The notes beneath the pieces were generated by a model. The model saw only the letters and a program-made list of their open reading frames with translations, made no database searches and was not told the origin of the DNA. From positions 1-64,000 of the forward strand of contig NZ_JAAZUH010000003.1 in assembly GCF_013185915.1 (NCBI RefSeq): 64,000 nucleotides of DNA. The letters are read 5' to 3'. Both the position numbers and the translations under genes were made by a program. Shown one piece after another: positions 7,697-20,594 of the stretch. Origin of the DNA: Stenotrophomonas bentonitica. GTDB taxonomy: Bacteria > Pseudomonadota > Gammaproteobacteria > Xanthomonadales > Xanthomonadaceae. Numbering within the stretch: position 1 is the first letter of the stretch; every line of letters begins with the position of its first letter.

Positions 7697-8314
7697 TTAC
7701 TCGGCAGCCGGTGCTTCTTCGTCGGCCGCTTCAACCTTGCCGTGCTTGGCCGTGACGATCGCATCGTCATGGTCCTTGCCCTGGGCCAGGGCCGGGATCT
7801 CAACGCCCTTCGGCAGCTTGATGTCCGACAGATAGACCACGTCGCCAGCCTTCAGGTCGGCCAGGTCGACGTCGATCGATTCCGGCAGGTCCTTCGGCAG
7901 GCAGCTGACGGTCACTTCCTTCAGTTCGTGGGTGACCACGACGTCGGCAGCCTTGCCGGCCGGCGAGGTGTCTTCGTTGATGAAGTGCAGCGGCACGTTG
8001 GCGGTCAGGGCCTGGTTCTCATCCACGCGCAGGAAATCCAGGTGCATGATCAGCTGCTTGTGCGGATGGCGCTGCATGTCACGCAGCAGGACCTTGGTGA
8101 TCTGGCCGTCCAGGTTCAGGCTCAGGATCGACGAGTAGAACCACTCGTTCTGCTGGGCAAGCCAGGTAGCGTTGTGGTCCAGGCTGATGGCGACCGGTTC
8201 GGCGTTGCCGCCGTACACGATGGCCGGGATCACACCGGCGTGACGCAGGCGGCGGCTCGCACCCTTACGCTGCAGTTCACGCTTGGTGACCTTGATTTCA
8301 TGGGTCTTCGACAT
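7697..8314 (-). CDS. rplY: 50S ribosomal protein L25 (general stress protein Ctc form)
   Basis: 205 aa two-domain form that binds 5S rRNA. The start at 8314 gives MSKTHEIKVTKRELQRKGAS. It shows the L25 N-terminal domain (RLRHAGVIPAIVYGG) and the longer C-terminal beta domain (VSCLPKDLPESIDVDLADL, GDVVYLSDIKLP), with an acidic tail EAADEEAPAAE. It lies between prs and pth, the conserved order in gammaproteobacteria. Confidence 0.95.
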   Translation of the reverse strand: MSKTHEIKVTKRELQRKGASRRLRHAGVIPAIVYGGNAEPVAISLDHNATWLAQQNEWFYSSILSLNLDGQITKVLLRDMQRHPHKQLIMHLDFLRVDENQALTANVPLHFINEDTSPAGKAADVVVTHELKEVTVSCLPKDLPESIDVDLADLKAGDVVYLSDIKLPKGVEIPALAQGKDHDDAIVTAKHGKVEAADEEAPAAE

Positions 8315-8361
8315 TTTCGTTCTACCAGTTGTTGCCTTGCCGGAGTGGCTTGGCGGTGAAA

Positions 8362-8385
8362 GGAACGTCCGCGACCAGACGTTCC
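8362..8385 (-). terminator. Weak terminator or attenuator between prs and rplY
   Basis: GGAACGTC and GACGTTCC form an 8-bp hairpin in the 80-nt prs-rplY gap, followed on the minus strand by TTTC only. It could lower rplY expression relative to prs, or simply protect the prs 3' end. Confidence 0.45.
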
Positions 8386-8394
8386 AGAAAAAAA

Positions 8395-9354
8395 TCAGTC
8401 CACGTACAGCGAGCTGACCGACTCGCCGAAGGCGATGCGGCGCATCGTCTCGGCCAGCATTTCCGCCACGCTGAGCTGGCGGATCTTGCTGCACACCCGC
8501 GCCTCTTCACGCAGCGGGATGGTGTCGGTCACCACCAGCTCGTCGAGCTGGGAGTTGTTGATGTTGTCCACCGCCGGGCCCGAGAGCACGGCGTGGGTGC
8601 AGTACGCCGCCACCTTGAGGGCGCCGCGCGCCTTCAGCGCCGCAGCAGCCGCACACAGGGTGCCGGCGGTGTCGACGATGTCATCGACCATCACGCAGGT
8701 CTTGCCTTCGACGTCACCGATGATGTTCATCACGGTGGAGACGTTGGCGCGCGGACGGCGCTTGTCGATGATCGCCAGGTCGGCGTCGTCCAGGCGCTTG
8801 GCGACGGCGCGCGCACGCACCACGCCACCCACGTCCGGGGACACCACGATCAGGTTTTCAGTGCCGTAGGCGCGCCAGATATCGGCGAGCAGCAGCGGCG
8901 AGGCATACACGTTGTCCACCGGCATGTCGAAGAACCCCTGGATCTGGTCGGCATGCAGGTCCACCGTCAGGACGCGGTCGGCGCCAACGGCGCTGAACAT
9001 CTTGGCGGCGACCTTGGCGGTGATCGGCACGCGCGAGGAGCGCATGCGGCGATCCTGGCGCGAGTAGCCGAAATACGGCACCACGGCGGTGACACTGTTG
9101 ACCGAGGCGCGCTTGAGCGCATCGATCAGGACCAGCAGTTCCATCAGGTTCTCGGCGCTGGGCGCGCAGGTCGGCTGGATCACGAAGACGTCCTGCTTGC
9201 GGACGTTCTCTTCGATTTCGACCTGCACTTCCCCGTCGGAGAAACGCGACACCAATGCCTTGCCCGGCCGGACCCCCAGTTCCTTGCAGATGCTCTGCGC
9301 AAGGCGCTTGTTGGCGTTGCCGGAAAATACCAGCAGGTTCGGGTGTTCTTGCAT
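8395..9354 (-). CDS. prs: Ribose-phosphate pyrophosphokinase (PRPP synthetase)
   Basis: 319 aa. It makes PRPP from ribose 5-phosphate and ATP for purine, pyrimidine, His, Trp and NAD synthesis. The signature [15 protein letters not shown], the flexible-loop region ([18 protein letters not shown]) and the PRPP-binding [13 protein letters not shown] are present. Two adjacent ATGs (9357 and 9354) exist; 9354 gives the usual [15 protein letters not shown] start. The upstream tRNA-Gln and ispE and the downstream rplY match the conserved cluster. Confidence 0.97.
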   Translation of the reverse strand: MQEHPNLLVFSGNANKRLAQSICKELGVRPGKALVSRFSDGEVQVEIEENVRKQDVFVIQPTCAPSAENLMELLVLIDALKRASVNSVTAVVPYFGYSRQDRRMRSSRVPITAKVAAKMFSAVGADRVLTVDLHADQIQGFFDMPVDNVYASPLLLADIWRAYGTENLIVVSPDVGGVVRARAVAKRLDDADLAIIDKRRPRANVSTVMNIIGDVEGKTCVMVDDIVDTAGTLCAAAAALKARGALKVAAYCTHAVLSGPAVDNINNSQLDELVVTDTIPLREEARVCSKIRQLSVAEMLAETMRRIAFGESVSSLYVD

Positions 9355-9463
9355 CATGGCGGTCTCGGGCGGGAGCGATTGGCGGAGAACTGGCGACAAC
9401 ACTGCGGCCGATCAACCGTGTCCGCGCAGGCCTGCGCCGGAAAACGCGGTTGACGTCCGCAAG

Positions 9464-9540
9464 TGGCAGGGGCGGGAGGATTCGAACCTCCGAATGCCAG
9501 GATCAAAACCTGGTGCCTTGGGCCTCTTGGCGACGCCCCT
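9464..9540 (-). tRNA. tRNA-Gln (anticodon TTG)
   Basis: 77 nt with encoded CCA. The acceptor AGGGGCG pairs with CGCCCCT. GTCGCCAAG in the D-arm is typical of tRNA-Gln. The anticodon loop TTTTGAT (anticodon at 9504-9506) reads CAA/CAG. It sits between ispE and prs, a common position in this cluster. Confidence 0.95.
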
Positions 9541-9549
9541 GCATCAAAA

Positions 9550-10419
9550 TCAATAACGCTCGAGTACATCAAGCAGTGGCGAGCGCTCAACGCCCGCAGC
9601 CACCCATGCCCGCAGTCCTTCCGGCAACTCCGCCAGGCCCTGCTCTGCAGCAGCGCGCGTGTCGAACTCGACGAAACAACCGCTTCCCGACCCGGTGAGT
9701 CGTGCCCGGCCGATGCTGTCCAACGCGATGAGCACTGCCTCTACGGCAGGTTCGCGACGGCGCAGTACCGGCTCGAACGCATTCCCGAGCAAAGACCCGG
9801 AAGCGAAGTCCGCTATTTTCGCCACTGGGGCGTCGCGCGTCAAATCCGGCGAGCCGAAAAGTGCGGCGGTGGGCACGTGGACGCCGGGATCGGCGATCAC
9901 ATACCAGGCCGGCGGCAGGGCCAGCGGGGTCAGGCGCTCGCCCACCCCCTCGGCCCAGGCGTTGTGGCCGCGCACGAACACCGGCACGTCCGCGCCCAGC
10001 TGCAGGCCCAGTGCGGCCAGGGTGTCGACGTCCAGACCGGTCCGCCAAAGGTAGTTCAGGCCCACCAGCACGGTCGCAGCGTCGGACGAGCCACCGCCGA
10101 AGCCGCCACCGGCCGGAATGCGCTTTTCGATGCTGATATCAGCACCATGGGCGACGTTAGCATGCTTTTTCAGCAGCATGGCCGCGCGCACGGCGAGGTC
10201 GTCGGCCTCGGCCACGCCGGCCACCGAGGGACCGTCACGGCGAACCCGACCATCTTCACGCACGCCGAGCCGGACCCGGTCGCCCCAGTCCAGCAGGCGG
10301 AACACGCTCTGCAGCTCGTGATAGCCGTCGGCCCGGCGACCGGTGATATGCAGGAACAGGTTCAGCTTGGCCGGGGCCGGCCACCACGCCCCGTTGCCGT
10401 TCAGGTCCGCAGCGCTCAT
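9550..10419 (-). CDS. ispE: 4-diphosphocytidyl-2-C-methyl-D-erythritol kinase
   Basis: 289 aa GHMP kinase of the non-mevalonate isoprenoid pathway, phosphorylating CDP-ME at the 2-hydroxyl. The N-terminal [23 protein letters not shown] and the ATP loop [17 protein letters not shown] are diagnostic, and the C-terminal GSGSCFVEF-like motif reads [11 protein letters not shown]. Its ATG overlaps the lolB stop by 4 nt, so translation is probably coupled. Confidence 0.96.
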   Translation of the reverse strand: MSAADLNGNGAWWPAPAKLNLFLHITGRRADGYHELQSVFRLLDWGDRVRLGVREDGRVRRDGPSVAGVAEADDLAVRAAMLLKKHANVAHGADISIEKRIPAGGGFGGGSSDAATVLVGLNYLWRTGLDVDTLAALGLQLGADVPVFVRGHNAWAEGVGERLTPLALPPAWYVIADPGVHVPTAALFGSPDLTRDAPVAKIADFASGSLLGNAFEPVLRRREPAVEAVLIALDSIGRARLTGSGSGCFVEFDTRAAAEQGLAELPEGLRAWVAAGVERSPLLDVLERY

Positions 10420-11078
10420 GGGGTGTCGAGCACCCAGCCGTCCACCAGCAGGCGCACCTTGGCGTCGCCCTTGACCGCTTCGATCCGGCGCGGCAGCACC
10501 GGGCGGTCGCCTTCGGCCGGGTACCAGTCCAGGTACTGGATGTACCAGCCCATCTGCTGGAAGCGGCGCGGACGCCCTTCCGCGTCGCGATCGACCTGTC
10601 CTGCGGCGCTCGCACCTTCGGCGACCAGTCCGCGTACCCAGTCCGGCAGCTGGTTGACCGGAATGTCCCAGCCGGTGGCCTCCAGCAGCACCTGCTGCGC
10701 GTCCGCGCCCTGGCGCGGTCCGCCGTCGACGCCGTCCAGCCGGCCGCTGCCCTGTTCGCTGTCACCGGTCAGGGTCCAGCTCTGCCGGGTCACCGGCGCG
10801 CTGAGCGACACCACGTACTGGCGCGCCTGCTGCCGCCAGTCGATGCGGCCGCTGCCGCCATTGCGCCCCTTGCTGACCGCAACCCGGCCTTCGAACGACC
10901 AGGCCGGCCAGGCGCGCACCTGCTCCACCCGCAGCGCCTCGGCCTGCGCCGCTTCGGCACTGACGGTGCTGACCACTTCCGGTGCGGCCGGCGCCTTGCG
11001 CGCGTCCAGCGACACGCAGGCCGACAACGACAGGGCCATGGCCGCCGCGCAGGCGGCCTTCATCGACATCCACTTCAT
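10416..11078 (-). CDS. lolB: Outer-membrane lipoprotein LolB (lipoprotein receptor)
   Basis: 220 aa. LolB takes lipoproteins from LolA and inserts them in the outer membrane. The start at 11078 is chosen because it places a lipoprotein signal ([21 protein letters not shown]) with lipobox LSAC at the N-terminus and overlaps the upstream stop by 4 nt. The mature part shows [32 protein letters not shown] and [13 protein letters not shown], typical of the LolB beta-barrel fold. Flanked by ispE and a TPR gene as in Pseudomonas. Confidence 0.92.
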   Translation of the reverse strand: MKWMSMKAACAAAMALSLSACVSLDARKAPAAPEVVSTVSAEAAQAEALRVEQVRAWPAWSFEGRVAVSKGRNGGSGRIDWRQQARQYVVSLSAPVTRQSWTLTGDSEQGSGRLDGVDGGPRQGADAQQVLLEATGWDIPVNQLPDWVRGLVAEGASAAGQVDRDAEGRPRRFQQMGWYIQYLDWYPAEGDRPVLPRRIEAVKGDAKVRLLVDGWVLDTP

Positions 11079-12742
11079 ACGCCGTATTTCTCGATCACGC
11101 GCTGCAGCGCACGGTTGTCCGGATCCAGCCTGCGCGCCTCGTCGAAGAAGCGGCGGGCCTCGTCCTTGCGGCCGAGCACCCACAGCACTTCACCGACATG
11201 CGCGGCGATTTCCGGGTCCTTGGCCAGGGTCCAGGCCCGGCGCAGCTGCACCAGCGCTTCTTCCTTTCGGCCGAGGCGATACAGCACCCAGCCATAGCTG
11301 TCGACGATGGCGGCATTGTCCGGTTCGGCCACGCGGGCGCGGTCGATCAGCTCGAGCGCTTCCTGGTAGCGCGTGGTGCGGTCGGCCAGGGTGTAGCCCA
11401 GCGCGTTGAGCGCGGCCACGTTTTCCGGCTCGGTCACCAGGATCTTGCGCAGGTCGGCCTCGGCACGCGGCACGTCGTCGCGGCGCTCCCAGGCCAGCGC
11501 GCGGGCATACAGCAGCGCATTCTCGTCCGGGTAGGCGGCCAGGCCACGGGCCAGCGCGTCCAGTTCGCCCGGCAGGTCGTTGCCGCGCTGGTGCAGCTCG
11601 GCCTCGAGCAGGTAGGCGTCGCGACGCGCTTCGTCGTCGATGCTGGCGTCGGACTGGAGCGCATGCACGCCGGCGAACGCCTTGTCGGTGCGGCCCAGTT
11701 CGTACTCGGCGCTGGCTGCGCGCAGGCGCGCTTCGGCGCGCTCTTCGCCACCTGGCACGCTCAGGTACCAGTCCACCGCTTCGGCATGGCGCTTCAGATA
11801 TTCGGCGATCTTGCCGAGCAGCAGGCGCTGCGCCGGATCCGGCTTGGTCGCCTGCTTCGACAAGTCGGTGTACAGCGCCAGCAGCGCGGTGTCGTCCTTC
11901 TGCTTGGCCAGCAGCGAGGCCCGCATGCCCCAGGTCTGCACGTCCTGCGGGCCTACCGACAGCACCCGTTCGGCCGCCTTGGCATCGCCCATGGCGTCGT
12001 AGGCGATCGCCACCGCGTTGCGCAGCTCGGGGTCGGCGACGGTGCGCGGCTCGACCGCGCGCAGGGCCGCCAGCGCCTCGTCGGCCTTGCCGGCCTGGAA
12101 CATCAGGCTGGCATTCAACAAGGCCACCCGCGGCTCGCCGGGGAACCTGCGCACCACTTCGTCGACCATGCGCCGGGCCAGCTCGGGGCGGTCCATGCGC
12201 ATGGCCAGGCGGCCGAATTCCTGCCACGGCTCCAGCTGGTTCGGAATGGCGTTGTCGTCGACCAGCTGGCCCAGCACATCGGCCGCGGCGGCCGGGTCGC
12301 GGCCACCGCCGACCAGGGCGGCCAGCGCGAACTTCCAGCCGCGCGGGTCCGGATCACGCAGCAGCGCGGCCAGTTCGGTGCGGGCGCCTTTCACATCGCC
12401 CTTGCGCAGGTCCAGCGCAGCGGCGCTGCTGCGCATGGCCAGCGAGCGCGGGGCGCGCTTTTCCCACAGGGCCAGCGCACGGGTGGCGCGCTTGTCGTCG
12501 TCGGCCAGCATGGCGATGCGGGTCGCCCGTTCGGCCAGGCCGGCGTCGTCGCGGCCCGCCTCGGCCGCCTCCAGGTACCAGCGCGCGGCGTCGGCCAGCT
12601 TGCCGGCCTGCAGGGCGAACTCGCCGGCCATCACCGGGGTCAGCGACGCCGGTTCGGCCGGGGTCGCCGGAACCGCCGCAAGGGCCTGGGCGGCGGCCAG
12701 GGACAGCAACAGAACGCTGGAGATGCGAATCAATGCGGGCAT
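11075..12742 (-). CDS. Periplasmic/exported TPR-repeat protein upstream of lolB
   Basis: 555 aa. A signal peptide (residues about 1-22, ending AQALA) is followed by many degenerate tetratricopeptide repeats. The C-terminal ones are clearest ([61 protein letters not shown]). TPR arrays mediate protein contacts; no enzymatic domain is visible. The gene always accompanies lolB and hemA in Pseudomonas and Xanthomonas as far as I know, which hints at envelope assembly, but its function is not established. Confidence 0.85.
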   Translation of the reverse strand: MPALIRISSVLLLSLAAAQALAAVPATPAEPASLTPVMAGEFALQAGKLADAARWYLEAAEAGRDDAGLAERATRIAMLADDDKRATRALALWEKRAPRSLAMRSSAAALDLRKGDVKGARTELAALLRDPDPRGWKFALAALVGGGRDPAAAADVLGQLVDDNAIPNQLEPWQEFGRLAMRMDRPELARRMVDEVVRRFPGEPRVALLNASLMFQAGKADEALAALRAVEPRTVADPELRNAVAIAYDAMGDAKAAERVLSVGPQDVQTWGMRASLLAKQKDDTALLALYTDLSKQATKPDPAQRLLLGKIAEYLKRHAEAVDWYLSVPGGEERAEARLRAASAEYELGRTDKAFAGVHALQSDASIDDEARRDAYLLEAELHQRGNDLPGELDALARGLAAYPDENALLYARALAWERRDDVPRAEADLRKILVTEPENVAALNALGYTLADRTTRYQEALELIDRARVAEPDNAAIVDSYGWVLYRLGRKEEALVQLRRAWTLAKDPEIAAHVGEVLWVLGRKDEARRFFDEARRLDPDNRALQRVIEKYGV

Positions 12743-12806
12743 CGGGGGCTTCTGGCCTTAAAATGACGACTTGAATGGCCAGCAGCTTATCGCAAGCAAC
12801 TGAACA

Positions 12807-14090
12807 ATGACCCTGTGGGTGCTCGGACTGAATCACCAGACCGCGCCAGTGGAGCTGCGCGAACGCGCCTCCTTTGGCGGCGACGCCCTGCCCCAGGCAT
12901 TGGCGTCGCTGCGCGATACCCCGCAGGTGGCCGAAGCGGTGCTGCTCTCCACCTGCAACCGCACCGAGCTGTACGCCGTGGCCGATTCCGCCGAGGCGCT
13001 GGCGCACTGGCTGGAAAGCCATGCCGGCCAGCTGCACGGCTACCTGTACCAGCATGCCGACGCCGATGCGGTGCGCCACCTGTTCCGGGTCGCCACCGGG
13101 CTGGACTCGATGGTGCTGGGCGAGCCGCAGATCCTGGGCCAGGTCAAGGACGCCTGGGCCACGGCGCGCGACCACGGGCTGCTCGGCCAGCGCCTGGACC
13201 GGCTGTTCCAGCAGACCTTCTCGGTCGCCAAGCGCGCCCGCACCGATACCCGCGTCGGCGCCAATCCGATCTCGGTGGCCTCCACGGCCGTCCGCCTGGC
13301 GCAGAACTCGTTCGCGCGGCTGGAAGACTCCACCGTGCTGCTGGTCGGCGCCGGCGAAACCATCGAGCTGGCCGCCCGGCACCTCAGCGAAGGCCGGGTC
13401 CGCCGCCTGCTGATCGCCAACCGCACCCTGGCCCATGCGCAGGAGCTGGCCACCCGCCATGGCGGAGTGGCGCTGCCGCTGAGTGAGCTGGACCGGCACC
13501 TCGGTGAGGCCGACGTGGTGTTCTCGGCCACCGCCGCGCGCGAGCCGGTGATCGGCACCGCCCAGGTCGCCGCCGCGCTGCGCGCGCGCCGGCACAAGCC
13601 GATGCTGCTGTTCGACCTGGCCGTGCCGCGCGATATCGAATCCGGCGTGGGCGAGCTGAAGGACGCCTTCCTGTACACCGTGGACGACCTGGAGCGCGCG
13701 GTGGAAGACAACCGCCGCAGCCGTCGCGAGGCCGCCGCCGAAGCCGAAGCGATCATCGAGCTGCAAGTGTCGCGCTTTGTCGAAACCCAGCAGGCCAGCG
13801 CGCACCAGGCGCCGCTGCGGCAGCTGCGCGCCTATGGCGAAGCGACCCGGGTGGAGATGCTGGACAAGGCCCGCCAGCAGCTGGCACACGGCAAGTCGCC
13901 GGAAGAAGTGCTGGAGCTGCTCGCGCACGGCCTGACCAACCGCCTGCTGCATCCGCCCACCGCCGCCCTGCGCGCCGCCGCGCTCAGCGGCGATACTGAG
14001 CTGACCCGCGCCGCCGAGCGCCTGTTCCCGGCCAAGCCGGGCTACCACCACGCTGTTGAGAGGACCGATGACGCCGACCCTGCGCCGTAA
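12807..14090 (+). CDS. hemA: Glutamyl-tRNA reductase
   Basis: 427 aa, first committed step of C5-pathway tetrapyrrole synthesis: glutamyl-tRNA(Glu) plus NADPH to glutamate-1-semialdehyde. It starts [23 protein letters not shown]. The nucleophile Cys50 lies in [10 protein letters not shown]. The NADPH domain ([17 protein letters not shown]), DLAVPRDIE and a C-terminal dimerisation helix follow. It is divergent from the TPR-lolB operon across a 64-nt gap and overlaps prfA by 23 nt. Confidence 0.97.
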   Translation: MTLWVLGLNHQTAPVELRERASFGGDALPQALASLRDTPQVAEAVLLSTCNRTELYAVADSAEALAHWLESHAGQLHGYLYQHADADAVRHLFRVATGLDSMVLGEPQILGQVKDAWATARDHGLLGQRLDRLFQQTFSVAKRARTDTRVGANPISVASTAVRLAQNSFARLEDSTVLLVGAGETIELAARHLSEGRVRRLLIANRTLAHAQELATRHGGVALPLSELDRHLGEADVVFSATAAREPVIGTAQVAAALRARRHKPMLLFDLAVPRDIESGVGELKDAFLYTVDDLERAVEDNRRSRREAAAEAEAIIELQVSRFVETQQASAHQAPLRQLRAYGEATRVEMLDKARQQLAHGKSPEEVLELLAHGLTNRLLHPPTAALRAAALSGDTELTRAAERLFPAKPGYHHAVERTDDADPAP

Positions 14091-15153
14091 GCTGGAAGCG
14101 CTGGCCGAGCGCCGCGAAGAACTTGAACGCCTGCTGGCCGACCCGGACGTGGTCGGCGACAACGAGCGCTTCCGCAATTTTTCGCGCGAGTTCGCGCAGC
14201 TGCAGCCGATCGCCACCGCCCTGGCCGACGAAGCGCGCGCGCTGGCCGACCTGGCGGCGGCCGAGGCCATGCGTGCCGACCCCGACCTGCGCGAGCTGGC
14301 CGACGAGGAAATCGCCGCCGCGCAGGAGCGCCTGCAGCAGCTCGACCACGATCTGGCCCTGCTGCTGGTGCCGCGCGACCCGCGCGATGACGGCAACCTG
14401 TTCCTGGAAGTGCGTGCCGGCACCGGCGGCGACGAGGCGGCGATCTTCGCCGGCGACCTGTTCCGCATGTACGCGCGCTATGCCGAGCGCCAGGGCTGGA
14501 AGGTCGAGATCGAATCGGACAGCCCCGGCGAGCACGGCGGCTACAAGGAGATCGTGGCGCGCGTGGTCGGCCGTGGCGCTTACTCAAAGCTCAAGTTCGA
14601 GTCGGGCACCCACCGCGTGCAGCGCGTACCCGCCACCGAATCGCAGGGCCGCATCCACACCTCGGCGGCGACCGTGGCGATCATCCCCGAGGCCGACGAG
14701 GTCGATGACATCGTCATCAACCCGGCCGACCTGAAGGTCGACACGTTCCGCTCTTCCGGCGCTGGCGGCCAGCACGTCAACAAGACCGAGTCGGCGATCC
14801 GGATTACCCACGTGCCCAGTGGCGTGGTGGTGGAATGCCAGACCGAACGCAGCCAGCACGCCAACCGCGACAAGGCGATGAAGCGGCTGAAGGCGCAGCT
14901 GCTCGACAGCGAACGCAGCAGGCAGGCGGCAGCGACCGCGGAAAGCCGACGCCTGCAGGTCGGCAGCGGCGACCGCAGCCAGCGCATCCGCACCTACAGC
15001 TTCCCGCAGGGCCGGATCACCGACCACCGTGTGGAAGGTCTGACCCTGTACGACCTGCCCAACATCATCGCCGGCGAAATGGATGGCCTGGTCGAACGCC
15101 TGATCCACGAACACCAGGCCGACGAACTGGCCCAGCTGTCCGCCGGGGCGTGA
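14068..15153 (+). CDS. prfA: Peptide chain release factor 1
   Basis: 361 aa, terminates translation at UAA/UAG. The PAT tripeptide codon-reading motif lies in [13 protein letters not shown]. The GGQ hydrolysis motif ([14 protein letters not shown]) is near residue 233. The start at 14068 has AGAGGA just upstream; a TTG four codons earlier would include the ribosome-binding site. The gene begins inside hemA. Its usual partner prmC, which methylates the GGQ glutamine, is not next door but at 37.4 kb. Confidence 0.97.
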   Translation: MTPTLRRKLEALAERREELERLLADPDVVGDNERFRNFSREFAQLQPIATALADEARALADLAAAEAMRADPDLRELADEEIAAAQERLQQLDHDLALLLVPRDPRDDGNLFLEVRAGTGGDEAAIFAGDLFRMYARYAERQGWKVEIESDSPGEHGGYKEIVARVVGRGAYSKLKFESGTHRVQRVPATESQGRIHTSAATVAIIPEADEVDDIVINPADLKVDTFRSSGAGGQHVNKTESAIRITHVPSGVVVECQTERSQHANRDKAMKRLKAQLLDSERSRQAAATAESRRLQVGSGDRSQRIRTYSFPQGRITDHRVEGLTLYDLPNIIAGEMDGLVERLIHEHQADELAQLSAGA

Positions 15154-15155
15154 GC

Positions 15156-16850
15156 ATGGACCCGCAGCGCGCGCAGCTGCGCATGGCGGTACAGCGGCAG
15201 CCGCAGGACTTCATTGCCTGGGTGATGCTGGCCGATGCCGAGCTGGAAGCCGGCGACACCGTGGCCGGCGACCTCGCCGCCCAGCGCGCGCTGCAACTGC
15301 GCCCCGGACATCCCGAGGCCCTGGCACGACTGGGCCGGACCCGCTGGATGCAGGGCCGCCACGACGAGGCCGCCACCCTGCTGCGACAGGCCGCAAACCT
15401 GGTGCCGCAGCATCCGGGCATTGCGTTGTGGCTGGGCCATGCGCTGGAAGACGCCGGCCAACCCGAAGCGGCCGCCGATGCCTACCGCCACGCGCACCAG
15501 TTGCTGCCGGGCGAACCCTACATCACCGCGCAGCTGCTCAACTGGCAGCGTCGCCTGTGCGACTGGCGCGGGCTGGACGCGCTGGCGCAGCAGGTGCGCC
15601 AGGCGGTGGCGCAGGGCGCGGCAGTGGTCGAGCCGTTTGCCTTCCTCAACGAAGACAGCAGTGCCGCCGAACAGCTGGCCTGTGCGCGGCAACGCGCGGC
15701 CGGTATTGCCAGCGGCCTGCGCGCGTTGCCGGCCACGCGCGTGCGCGCGCAGGGTCCGCTGCGGGTGGGCTTCCTCTCCAATGGCTTCGGTGCGCACCCG
15801 ACCGGCCTGCTGACCGTGGCGCTGTTCGAGCAGCTGCGCGTGCTGGGCGGGCTGGAGCTGCACCTGTTCACGCTCAACCGCGATGACGGCAGCGCGATCC
15901 GCGCGCGCCTGCAGGCGGCCGCCAGCACGCTGCACGATGTGTCTGCCCTGCCCCACACCGGCATCGCCGAGCGCATTCGCGCGGCGGGGGTGGATGTGCT
16001 GTTCGACCTGCGTGGTTGGGGCGGCGGCGGCACCCCGGCGGTACTGGCGATGCGCCCGGCCCCGGTGCAGGTGACCTGGCTGGCCTATCCCGGTACCTCC
16101 GGCGCGGACTGGATGGACGTCGTACTGGCAGACCGCTTCGTACTGCCCGAAGCACTGGCGCCCGCCTTCAGCGAGCAGGTGCGCTACCTCCCGCGCGCGT
16201 TCCAGCCGTCGGACAACACCCGCGTGCTGGAGCCGGTGCCGGACCGCACGGCCTGCGGGCTGCCGCAACAGGGCGCGGTGTTCTGCTGCTTCAACAACAG
16301 CTACAAGCTCAACCCGCGCAGCATGCGCCGCGCCTTCGCGGTGCTGCAGGGCGTAGCGGGCAGCGTGCTGTGGCTGCTGTCCGGCCCGGGCAACGCCGAT
16401 GCGCGGCTGCGGTCGGCCGCGCGCGAGGCCGGTTTGGACCCGGCGCGGCTGGTGTTCATGCCGAAGCTGCCGCATCCGGTGTATCTGGCGCGGTACCAGC
16501 ACGCGGATCTGTTCCTGGATACCCATCCGTACAACGCGCATACCACCGCCTCCGACGCGTTGTGGGCGGGGTGCCCGGTGCTGACGGCTCCCGGAGCGAC
16601 GTTCGCCTCGCGTGTTGCCGGCTCGCTCAACCATCATCTGGGGTTGGCGGAAATGAACGTTGCCGATGACGCGGCGTTTGTCGCCAAGGCGGTCGCGCTG
16701 GGCAACGACCCGCAGGCGATGACGGCGCTGCGCGCCAAGCTGGCGCAGGCACGGGCAAACAGCGGCCTGTTCGACATGGCGGGTTTCGCGGTTGATTTCA
16801 ACGCCCAGGTCGAGGCCATGGCCACGGAACGCGGGTGGCAGGGGCGTTGA
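15156..16850 (+). CDS. SPINDLY/O-GlcNAc transferase-like protein (TPR plus GT41)
   Basis: 564 aa. The N-terminal third is TPR-like (FIAWVMLADAELEAGD, RPGHPEALARLGRTRWMQGRHDEAATLLRQA). The rest matches the split GT41 catalytic region (VGFLSNGFGAHPTGLLTVALFEQL, VTWLAYPGTSGADWMDVVLAD, FCCFNNSYKLNP, LFLDTHPYNAHTTASDALW, PVLTAPGATFASRVAGSLNHHLGL). The Xanthomonas campestris homologue XcOGT is structurally known; the physiological substrate is not. ATG lies 3 nt after the prfA stop, in the position where prmC usually stands, so it is probably co-transcribed with hemA-prfA. Confidence 0.88.
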   Translation: MDPQRAQLRMAVQRQPQDFIAWVMLADAELEAGDTVAGDLAAQRALQLRPGHPEALARLGRTRWMQGRHDEAATLLRQAANLVPQHPGIALWLGHALEDAGQPEAAADAYRHAHQLLPGEPYITAQLLNWQRRLCDWRGLDALAQQVRQAVAQGAAVVEPFAFLNEDSSAAEQLACARQRAAGIASGLRALPATRVRAQGPLRVGFLSNGFGAHPTGLLTVALFEQLRVLGGLELHLFTLNRDDGSAIRARLQAAASTLHDVSALPHTGIAERIRAAGVDVLFDLRGWGGGGTPAVLAMRPAPVQVTWLAYPGTSGADWMDVVLADRFVLPEALAPAFSEQVRYLPRAFQPSDNTRVLEPVPDRTACGLPQQGAVFCCFNNSYKLNPRSMRRAFAVLQGVAGSVLWLLSGPGNADARLRSAAREAGLDPARLVFMPKLPHPVYLARYQHADLFLDTHPYNAHTTASDALWAGCPVLTAPGATFASRVAGSLNHHLGLAEMNVADDAAFVAKAVALGNDPQAMTALRAKLAQARANSGLFDMAGFAVDFNAQVEAMATERGWQGR

Positions 16851-16897
16851 CACGGCGCGGTGTACCCTGAGGTCCACCGTCCCGCCACGAGGCCCCC

Positions 16898-17680
16898 ATG
16901 GGCAAGCTCAAGCGCAAGGCCTACCAGGAACTGCTGGAACCCATGCAGCTGGAAATCACCACCATGGCGCGCTGGGTGCAGCACACCGGGCAACGCGTGC
17001 TGGTGCTGTTCGAGGGCCGCGACACCGCCGGCAAGGGCGGCGCGATCCAGTCCATCGCCGAACACCTCAACCCGCGCCAGTGCCGGGTGGTGGCACTGCC
17101 CAAGCCGACCGAGCGCGAAAGCACCCAGTGGTATTTCCAGCGCTACGTGTCGCACCTGCCGGCGGCCGGTGAAATCGTGCTGATGGACCGCAGCTGGTAC
17201 AACCGCGCCGGGGTCGAACACGTGATGGGCTACTGTACCGAGGCCGAGTACCGCGCCTTCCTGGCGCAGGCGCCGGTGTTCGAGCAGCTGCTGGTGGACG
17301 ACGGCATCCTGTTGTTCAAGTACTGGCTGACAGTCGACCAGGCCCAGCAGGAAGAACGCTTCGCCGAACGCCACGTGGACCCGCTGAAGGGCTGGAAGCT
17401 GTCGCCGGTCGACCTGAAATCGCGCAGCAAGTACACCGCCTACACCGAAGCGCGCGAGGCGATGCTGCGCGCCACCCATCGCGAGGCGTCGCCGTGGACG
17501 CTGGTCGACTTCAACGACCAGCGGCGCGGCCGCCTGGGCCTGATCCGCAACCTGCTCGACCGCCTGCCCGACACCCACGTGGACGATCCGGTGCCGGAAC
17601 TTCCGCCGTTGAAGGGCAAACTGCATGAAGAGCAGTTCGGCGTGTTGAAGCCGATCAAGGGGTTTGACGAAGAAGGTTGA
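16898..17680 (+). CDS. ppk2: Polyphosphate kinase 2 (PPK2 family)
   Basis: 260 aa, single-domain PPK2 that moves phosphate between polyphosphate and nucleotides. Walker A is FEGRDTAGKGG (about residues 44-54), Walker B is LMDRSWYNRAGVE, and the lid is RFAERHVDPLKGWKLSPVD. The dense W/Y pattern around WYFQRYVSHLPA is typical. Length fits class I, which usually makes nucleoside triphosphates or diphosphates from polyphosphate, but direction cannot be read from sequence. Convergent with the next gene. Confidence 0.93.
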   Translation: MGKLKRKAYQELLEPMQLEITTMARWVQHTGQRVLVLFEGRDTAGKGGAIQSIAEHLNPRQCRVVALPKPTERESTQWYFQRYVSHLPAAGEIVLMDRSWYNRAGVEHVMGYCTEAEYRAFLAQAPVFEQLLVDDGILLFKYWLTVDQAQQEERFAERHVDPLKGWKLSPVDLKSRSKYTAYTEAREAMLRATHREASPWTLVDFNDQRRGRLGLIRNLLDRLPDTHVDDPVPELPPLKGKLHEEQFGVLKPIKGFDEEG

Positions 17681-17702
17681 AGGCGCGATTTACGCGCCTT
17701 TC
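17680..17702. terminator. Hairpin shared by two convergent genes
   Basis: AAGGCGCG and CGCGCCTT pair around ATTTA, overlapping the PPK2 stop and the last codons of the opposing gene. T-runs are short on both sides, so its efficiency is uncertain. Confidence 0.55.
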
Positions 17703-18249
17703 GCGATTTCCTTCTCGATGTCGGCCGCAGTGACCGGACCCAGGAACTGCTTGGCGACCTTGCCGTCCGGGGCGATCAGGTAGGTCATCGGCAGGCCGCG
17801 CGGCACGGCGAAATCTTCCGGCGGGTTGTAGGTGTCGACCAGCACGATCGGATAGGTCACCGGCAGCTTCTTGAGGAAGTCCTTCATCTCCGCCGGGTCG
17901 ATGTCCTCGTAGGCCAGGCCGACCACCTCGATCTGCTCGCGCATCGCATGCAGCGCCGACAGCTCCGGCATTTCCTTGCGGCACGGGGCGCACCAGGTCG
18001 CCCAGAAGTTCACCACCACCCACTTGCCACGGTGCGCGGCCAGGTCGTAGGTGCTGCCATCGAGGGCCGGCAGCACCAGCCGCGGCTGCTCGGCGGTGGC
18101 ACGCTCCAGGTCGGGGCTGGCGCTGTCGGTCGGCGCAGCCGGTTCGGTCACCGGCGCCGGTGCGGGTGCAGCGGCTTCGGGTTGCGGGGCGGGCTTGTTG
18201 CAGCCGGCCAAGGCCAGCAGGCCCAGCGCAAGCAGCAGGGGCTTGGCGG

Positions 18250-18253
<4 letters not shown>
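17690..18253 (-). CDS. TlpA/ResA-type thioredoxin-fold lipoprotein
   Basis: 187 aa. A lipoprotein signal with lipobox LALAGC is followed by a Pro/Ala-rich linker and a thioredoxin domain with the redox motif [15 protein letters not shown] and the cis-Pro loop RGLPMTYLI. It is likely a periplasmic thiol-disulfide reductase acting in cytochrome c maturation or oxidative repair; the partner is unknown. Its ATG overlaps the stop of the YihY gene by 4 nt (18250-18253), so the two are co-transcribed. Confidence 0.9.
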
Positions 18254-20523
<2,270 letters not shown>

Positions 20524-20594
20524 TGCCGCGCGGTATCATGGCACCCTGGCGCGGGCTGTTCCGCGCGGCTCACGCTCACACCAGGATTGCGGCA

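Noticed and set aside
8329..12766. Long open frames antisense to prs, lolB/TPR and ispE (for example 8329-9453 and 10982-12766 on the plus strand)
   Set aside because: They mirror conserved genes codon for codon, have Arg/Gly/His-rich low-information products and no ribosome-binding sites; a normal result of high third-position GC.
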